Below are positions 59,746 to 64,000 of a stretch of DNA of 64,000 nt, piece after piece. The translations under genes were made by a program, and so were the position numbers. Numbering within the stretch: position 1 is the first letter of the stretch; each line of letters opens with the position of its first letter. Under the pieces are notes generated by a model. That model ran no database searches, had not been told where the DNA came from, and saw only the letters and a program-made list of their open reading frames with translations. The DNA comes from Klebsiella terrigena (GTDB taxonomy: Bacteria; Pseudomonadota; Gammaproteobacteria; Enterobacterales; Enterobacteriaceae). Location: the NCBI RefSeq assembly GCF_006539725.1, contig NZ_BJNO01000022.1:32616-96615 (forward strand), written 5' to 3'.

Positions 59746-60645
59746 ATGTCGAGATTACTCGCAGCGATAACGCTTCCTCTTAGTATCGCTCTTACCATCC
59801 TGGTCACCATTATTTGTTCCGTACCGATTATTATCGCCGGAGTGATTAAACTGCTGGTGCCGATCCCTGCGGTATGGCGCGCTATCTCTCATTTTTGTAA
59901 TTTCATGATGTACTGCTGGTGCGAAGGGCTGGCGCTGCTGCTGTACCTCAACCCGGGGCTGAAGTGGGACGTGCAGGGTCTTGAAGGGCTGAATAAAAAG
60001 AACTGGTATCTGCTTATTAGCAATCATCACAGCTGGGCAGATATCGTGGTGCTCTGCGTGCTGTTCCGCAAGCATATACCGATGAACAAATACTTCCTCA
60101 AGCAGCAGTTGGCCTGGGTGCCTTTTATCGGTCTTGCCTGCTGGGCGCTGGATATGCCCTTTATGCGCCGCTACTCGCGAGGCTATCTCATTCGCCATCC
60201 GGAGCGCCGCGGCAAAGATGTGGCAACGACCCGTCGTTCCTGCGAGAAATTCCGCGCTTATCCAACGACCATCGTTAACTTTGTAGAAGGGTCACGTTTC
60301 ACCGAGGAGAAACAGCACCAGACTCGTTCGCCTTATAGCAACTTATTGCCACCAAAGGCGGCAGGCGTTGCGATGGCTCTGAACGTACTGGGCAGTCAGT
60401 TCGATAAGCTGCTGGACGTGACATTATGCTATCCGCAGAATAACCGGCGCCCCTTTTACGACATGCTTAGCGGCCGCCTCACGCGAATTGTGGTCCGTGT
60501 TAATCTGATGCCTGTCGCTGAAGAGCTGTACGGTGATTACGTGAATGATAAGAACTTTAAACGTCGCTTTCAGCGCTGGCTGAACGAGTTATGGCAAGAA
60601 AAAGATGCCCGGCTGACGGAAATGCTACAACGGCAGGAAAAGTAA
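59746..60645 (+). CDS. yihG: YihG, 1-acyl-glycerol-3-phosphate acyltransferase family
   Basis: A membrane-bound acyltransferase (299 residues) of the PlsC family, adding an acyl chain to a lysophospholipid. N-terminal hydrophobic helices (about 5-45) are followed by the catalytic NHHSWADIV motif (HxxxxD, near 90) and FVEGSRF (substrate-phosphate binding). It is about ten residues shorter at the N-terminus than E. coli YihG; a start in the poorly marked upstream region cannot be excluded. The Shine-Dalgarno is weak. Confidence 0.92.
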   Translation: MSRLLAAITLPLSIALTILVTIICSVPIIIAGVIKLLVPIPAVWRAISHFCNFMMYCWCEGLALLLYLNPGLKWDVQGLEGLNKKNWYLLISNHHSWADIVVLCVLFRKHIPMNKYFLKQQLAWVPFIGLACWALDMPFMRRYSRGYLIRHPERRGKDVATTRRSCEKFRAYPTTIVNFVEGSRFTEEKQHQTRSPYSNLLPPKAAGVAMALNVLGSQFDKLLDVTLCYPQNNRRPFYDMLSGRLTRIVVRVNLMPVAEELYGDYVNDKNFKRRFQRWLNELWQEKDARLTEMLQRQEK

Positions 60646-60667
60646 CTTTATTGAGCCCGAAAACAAC

Positions 60668-60697
60668 AACGCCGGTCAGTGACCGGCGTTATTTTTT
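60668..60697. terminator. Terminator between yihG and dsbA
   Basis: A near-perfect palindrome AACGCCGGTCA / TGACCGGCGTT is followed by ATTTTTTT on the plus strand. It ends yihG and may also slow transcription coming from dsbA. Confidence 0.85.
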
Positions 60698-61320
60698 TAT
60701 TTCTTCTCAACCAGCTGCTTAACGGTATCAGCATACTGGGCGACAAATGCGTCCATATTGCTGGTATCCATCCCCTGCGGGTTCAGCTGATACTTACCAT
60801 TAACATACATCGCCGGTACGCCCTGCAGCTGCAGGTCAGCCGCGGCTTTTTCCTGCTGGGCAACCAGAGATTTCACCACGAAGCTGTTCCAGGCCGCATC
60901 GTAATCTTCACCCTTCACGCCAGCATCAACGAAGACTTTACGAATATCGGCAACGGTCTGCACGGTTTGTGTTTTCTGCACCGCCTCAAACATCGGAACG
61001 GTGATCCGATCTTCAACGCCCAGCGCCATGGCCACCGCCCACGCCTGAGTTAAATCTTTGCCCAACGGGCCAAGGAACTCAACGTGGTACTTCGTCATTT
61101 TGACGCCTTCCGGCAGCTTTTTCTTCACGTTGTCAGAAACGTGCAGCACTTCTTCAAACTGATAGCAGTGCGGGCAGTAGAACGAGAAGAATTCGAGCAC
61201 CTGCGGCTCGCCGGCAACCGGCTTCTCGAGGGTAATGTACTGCTTGCCGTCGGTTATCTGGGCAGCGGATGCACTAAAAGCCAGAATCATACCAGCCAGC
61301 GCCAGCCAAATTTTTTTCAT
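60697..61320 (-). CDS. dsbA: DsbA, periplasmic thiol:disulfide oxidase
   Basis: The main periplasmic disulfide donor (207 residues), reoxidised by DsbB. The signal peptide ends in FSASA (residue 19). The thioredoxin-fold active site CPHC is at 49-52, and the cis-Pro loop is in GVPAMYVNG. It is co-transcribed with srkA, 27 bp upstream; in E. coli this operon has a Cpx-regulated promoter, linking it to the cpx genes at 4.7 kb. Confidence 0.98.
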   Translation of the reverse strand: MKKIWLALAGMILAFSASAAQITDGKQYITLEKPVAGEPQVLEFFSFYCPHCYQFEEVLHVSDNVKKKLPEGVKMTKYHVEFLGPLGKDLTQAWAVAMALGVEDRITVPMFEAVQKTQTVQTVADIRKVFVDAGVKGEDYDAAWNSFVVKSLVAQQEKAAADLQLQGVPAMYVNGKYQLNPQGMDTSNMDAFVAQYADTVKQLVEKK

Positions 61321-61347
61321 TTTTAACTCTCTCCTGGAAATATCAGA

Positions 61348-62334
61348 TTAATACATTGGCGTTAACTGAAGAGGGGGTTCCTGTAGAACCTTCACCTGCT
61401 CAAGAAAAGTTTTGGTCTGCCCGCGCCAGTAGTCTTCCCCGGTAAGCCATGGGAAGTTGATAGGGAAGGCAGGATCGTCCCAGCGTCGGAGCAACCACGC
61501 AAGGTAGTAGACTAAGCGCATCGCGCGTAACGGTTCGATGAGGGCAATTTCGTCGGTGTTAAACGGGCTGAACTCTTCATAAGCTTCAACGACCGTCTCC
61601 AGCTGCATGCGCTGTTCGGCTTTATCACCGTTCAGCAGCATCCAGAGATCCTGAATAGCGGGGCCGTTGCGGGCATCATCCAGATCGACAAAAAGCGGGC
61701 CATCGCGCCAGAGGATATTTCCGGCATGGCAGTCACCGTGCAGGCGCAGGATCTTAGCGCCGCCGTCCCACTTCGCCGTGACCGCCTCGATCAGCTTATC
61801 AGCCGCAGCGAGAAAACGCTTCTTCAGGCCGGCCGGTATCAGCGTTGAGTGCTCAAATACCGCGCGCGGTTCGAGTAAATATTCCTTAATGCCGATCTCT
61901 GGTCGGGCAACAAAGAGCTGCTTGCGCCCGGTTTGATGCAGGCGGCCAAGAAAACGCCCTACCCATTCCATCTGATCAAGGTTATCCGCTTCAAACTGAC
62001 GCCCGCCCAGGCTTGGGAAAACGGCAAAGAAGAAGCCCTGGTGTTGATGAAGCGAGCGATCGTTGAAGAGCAGCGGCGCGGCGACGGGCACCTCATCCTG
62101 CTCTAGCTGGAAGGTAAACTGGTGTTCTTCGAGGATCTGTTCGGCAGACCAACGCTCAGGACGATAGAACTTCACCACATAGCGGCGGCGATCTTCGTCC
62201 TGAAACTGGTAAACGCGGTTTTCATAGCTATTTAGCGGAGTGAGACCTGAGTCTACCCGCATCCCCAGATCAAACAGGCCATCGATGATGGTATCCGGGT
62301 GAAGCGTCTGAAAATTGAAAGCCTTATCGTGCAT
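61348..62334 (-). CDS. srkA: SrkA (YihE/RdoA), stress response kinase A
   Basis: A cytosolic Ser/Thr kinase-like protein (328 residues, as E. coli) of the choline-kinase/APH fold that counters stress-induced cell death. The catalytic loop is LRLHGDCHAGNILW near 200 and the DFG-equivalent is VDLDDARNG. It ends with QEPPLQLTPMY, as in E. coli. It lies upstream of dsbA on the same transcript. Confidence 0.96.
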   Translation of the reverse strand: MHDKAFNFQTLHPDTIIDGLFDLGMRVDSGLTPLNSYENRVYQFQDEDRRRYVVKFYRPERWSAEQILEEHQFTFQLEQDEVPVAAPLLFNDRSLHQHQGFFFAVFPSLGGRQFEADNLDQMEWVGRFLGRLHQTGRKQLFVARPEIGIKEYLLEPRAVFEHSTLIPAGLKKRFLAAADKLIEAVTAKWDGGAKILRLHGDCHAGNILWRDGPLFVDLDDARNGPAIQDLWMLLNGDKAEQRMQLETVVEAYEEFSPFNTDEIALIEPLRAMRLVYYLAWLLRRWDDPAFPINFPWLTGEDYWRGQTKTFLEQVKVLQEPPLQLTPMY

Positions 62335-62409
62335 CCTGACATCCGATAATCGTACGAATAGTTCAGGATATCATCTCATAACTCATTCTGTGGTCGCACT
62401 TACAACCTT

Positions 62410-62679
62410 TTACTCTTTAATCACGCCGCGAGCGCGCAGCAGCGCCGTTTTGAAATCTTCTTCGTAGTCTTTCTTAATCCCCGGAATAACGGCTTCTTTT
62501 GTCGAGTCACGCATCTTCAGATGGTAAATAAGAATATCGTCAGAAAGATCGGCGAGTTCCCCCTTATAACCGGCCTCTTTCGCCAGTTTCTGCAAGAATT
62601 GAATCAGATTCAGTTCCGGCTCTTTTTGCCAGGCTGGCTGGAGGAGTTCAATAACTTCATTCAGACGTTTACATTTCAT
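62410..62679 (-). CDS. yihD: YihD, conserved protein of unknown function
   Basis: An 89-residue helical cytosolic protein (DUF1040) conserved across enterobacteria, with no assigned activity. The ATG at 62679 ([17 protein letters not shown]) follows AGGAG with seven bases and gives the E. coli length; ten more open codons upstream were not used. Its C-terminus [15 protein letters not shown] is invariant. It is divergent from mobA. Confidence 0.95.
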   Translation of the reverse strand: MKCKRLNEVIELLQPAWQKEPELNLIQFLQKLAKEAGYKGELADLSDDILIYHLKMRDSTKEAVIPGIKKDYEEDFKTALLRARGVIKE

Positions 62680-62750
62680 GCTCATGCTCCTTACTCTTGA
62701 TAGGGACAAGTTAACAGGGTCAATCCCACAATGAAAGAGGCGATATTTCT

Positions 62751-63341
62751 ATGCAAGGCGAGGCAATAACCGGCGTCGTGCTGGCCGGCGGAAAAGCCAC
62801 GCGGATGGGCGGAGTGGATAAAGGACTGCAGCGGCTAAACGGACAGCCGCTATGGCGCTATGTTACGGATGCGCTGCAACCGCAGGTGACCAATCTGGCG
62901 ATCAGCGCCAACCGTAATCTGCAAAGCTGGCAAGCGACGGGTTACCCAATCTATACCGATAGCCTTAGCGATTTTCCCGGACCGCTGGCCGGTATGCTGT
63001 CGGTGATGCAGCAGATAGAGTGCCCCTGGTTTGTATTTTGCCCCTGTGACACGCCGTTTATTCCGCCGTTTCTGGTTGCGCGTTTGATGCAGCAGAAGCA
63101 GGCCTCACCGGTGGTCTGGGCGCACGATGGGGAGCGGGATCACCCCGCTATCGCCCTGATACATCGTCGGCTAATACCACAGCTGGAGGCCTATCTGGCG
63201 GCCGGCGAACGGCGGGTGATGGTCTTTATGCGCCAGGCAGGCGGACATAGCGTCGATTTTAGCGACGTAAAGTCTGCGTTTATTAATGTGAATACGCTTG
63301 CTGACTTACAGCATATTCACGATATGCAGGAGCCGTTATGA
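62751..63341 (+). CDS. mobA: MobA, molybdenum cofactor guanylyltransferase
   Basis: A nucleotidyltransferase (196 residues) that joins GMP from GTP to molybdopterin, making the MGD cofactor needed by FdoG and other oxidoreductases. The nucleotide-binding signature is [17 protein letters not shown] at 10-26, [14 protein letters not shown] is the guanine-side segment, and CPCDTPF holds the metal Asp. It overlaps mobB by four bases. Confidence 0.97.
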   Translation: MQGEAITGVVLAGGKATRMGGVDKGLQRLNGQPLWRYVTDALQPQVTNLAISANRNLQSWQATGYPIYTDSLSDFPGPLAGMLSVMQQIECPWFVFCPCDTPFIPPFLVARLMQQKQASPVVWAHDGERDHPAIALIHRRLIPQLEAYLAAGERRVMVFMRQAGGHSVDFSDVKSAFINVNTLADLQHIHDMQEPL

Positions 63342-63850
63342 TCCCTGTTTTAGCAATTTCTGCCTGGAGCGGAACCGGTAAAACAACGTTATTAAAGCAG
63401 CTGATCCCGGCATTGTGCGCCGAGGGGTTGCGCCCGGGTTTGATAAAGCATACCCATCACGATATGGATGTCGATAAGCCAGGGAAAGACAGCTATGAGC
63501 TGCGCAAAGCAGGCGCCGCGCAGACTATTGTCGCCAGCACGCAGCGCTGGGCGCTGATGACTGAAACTCCGGATCAAGAAGAAGTAGACCTGCCGTGGCT
63601 GGTTAGCCGGATGGATGCCTCAAAGCTGGACGTTGTGCTGGTAGAGGGTTTTAAGCATGAATCAGTGCCTAAGATCGTGCTTTTTCGGCAAAATGGCGGC
63701 CATCGCGTTGAGGATCTTGTTCTTGATAAGTACGTTATTGCGGTGGCCAGCGATGCGCCGGTGACGACTTCTTTGCCCCAGTTGGATTTAAATGATATTG
63801 CGCAGATCGCGGCATTTATTGTCCGCTGGTTAGAAGAACAACGCGGGTGA
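63338..63850 (+). CDS. mobB: MobB, molybdopterin-guanine dinucleotide accessory GTPase
   Basis: A small GTP-binding protein (170 residues) that assists MobA, though it is not essential. Walker A is [14 protein letters not shown] at 8-21. [24 protein letters not shown] and VEGFKHE are family blocks. It is a few residues shorter at the C-terminus than in E. coli. It ends about 140 bp before the rRNA operon. Confidence 0.96.
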   Translation: MIPVLAISAWSGTGKTTLLKQLIPALCAEGLRPGLIKHTHHDMDVDKPGKDSYELRKAGAAQTIVASTQRWALMTETPDQEEVDLPWLVSRMDASKLDVVLVEGFKHESVPKIVLFRQNGGHRVEDLVLDKYVIAVASDAPVTTSLPQLDLNDIAQIAAFIVRWLEEQRG

Positions 63851-63883
63851 TGAGAGGCAAGCTTAGCGGCTAAAGGGTCAGGG

Positions 63884-63920
63884 ATCGCGGCGCGCAGCGC
63901 CCGATCCGGGCGGCATCCGG
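63884..63920. repeat. REP-like palindromic sequence
   Basis: A GC-rich palindrome (ATCGCGGCGCGCAGCGCC, then GATCCGGGCGGCATCCGG) of the REP/BIME type lies between mobB and the rRNA terminator. Confidence 0.6.
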
Positions 63921-63946
63921 TCACTTTTCCTTAAACCGCAGACAAC

Positions 63947-63974
63947 AAAAAAACCCCATGCTTGCGCATGAGGT
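63947..63974 (-). terminator. Terminator of the rRNA operon
   Basis: On the minus strand ACCTCATGC-GCAA-GCATGGGGT pairs over nine positions with one mismatch and is followed by seven T. It lies 16 bp beyond the 5S rRNA 3' end, as expected for an rrn operon. Confidence 0.85.
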
Positions 63975-63989
63975 TTCTTCGTTTATTTG

Positions 63990-64000
63990 ATGCCTGGCAG
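63990..64000 (-). rRNA. rrf: 5S ribosomal RNA (3' end only)
   Basis: The last 11 bases, read on the minus strand, give CTGCCAGGCAT, the 3' end of enterobacterial 5S rRNA. The terminator and the position next to mobB, where E. coli has rrnA, support this. The rest of the operon is outside the window. Confidence 0.75.

Noticed and set aside
18..64000. Search for prophage, transposase, integrase or tRNA-linked island
   Set aside because: No transposase or integrase sequence, no tRNA gene and no long direct repeats were seen. The accessory region 21.5-35.8 kb has base composition like its neighbours except for the AT-richer PTS operon end.

Overview
The window is chromosomal DNA from a gamma-proteobacterium of the Enterobacterales. 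Protein identities and gene order follow the E. coli hslU-cpx-sodA-rha-fdo-gln-polA-mobB segment closely. The high GC content, the raffinose-type operon and the rhamnose ABC transporter suggest the Klebsiella/Raoultella/Enterobacter group rather than Escherichia. That placement is an inference; no marker here fixes the species. No CRISPR array, prophage or insertion sequence was seen.

Region 1 (1-8.3 kb) is core: the hslU end, menA, rraA, pfkA, fieF, the cpxP/cpxRA envelope-stress locus with a perfect CpxR box and the CpxQ sRNA, then yiiM and sodA. rraA lies directly against pfkA, whereas E. coli has zapB, glpFKX, tpiA, cdh and sbp between them. Region 2 (8.5-21.5 kb) is a large rhamnose regulon: rhaT, rhaR and rhaS, then a plus-strand run rhaBAD, a complete sugar ABC transporter, an iron alcohol dehydrogenase (probable lactaldehyde reductase) and rhaM. 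E. coli lacks the ABC and dehydrogenase genes at this position.

Region 3 (21.5-35.8 kb) is accessory. It holds a raf operon on the minus strand (repressor, alpha-galactosidase, permease, a LacA-like acetyltransferase, porin) with two LacI-type operators; an XRE-cupin regulator facing azlCD; and a seven-gene minus-strand PTS operon. The PTS operon combines ascorbate-type IIA/IIB/IIC with a divergent phosphofructokinase, a class II ketose-bisphosphate aldolase, a P-loop kinase and an 89-residue unknown protein. Together these genes would import a sugar, phosphorylate it twice and cleave it. No regulator gene was recognised, and upstream lies a 725-bp stretch with a six-copy heptamer repeat. This is the best candidate for an undescribed system in the window.

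Region 4 (35.9-64 kb) returns to core genes. It contains fdhD, the selenocysteine-dependent formate dehydrogenase-O operon fdoGHI-fdhE, an added alpha/beta hydrolase, fabY-dtd-yihY-yihX, typA, the nitrogen operon glnA-glnL-glnG with NtrC and sigma-54 sites, hemN, yihI, the CsrC and Spot 42 sRNAs around engB, polA, yihG, dsbA-srkA, yihD and mobAB. The window ends 11 bases into a minus-strand 5S rRNA gene. yihF, normally between dsbA and yihG in E. coli, is absent. Where long reading frames run upstream of the likely start, starts were reset using Shine-Dalgarno sites and family length.
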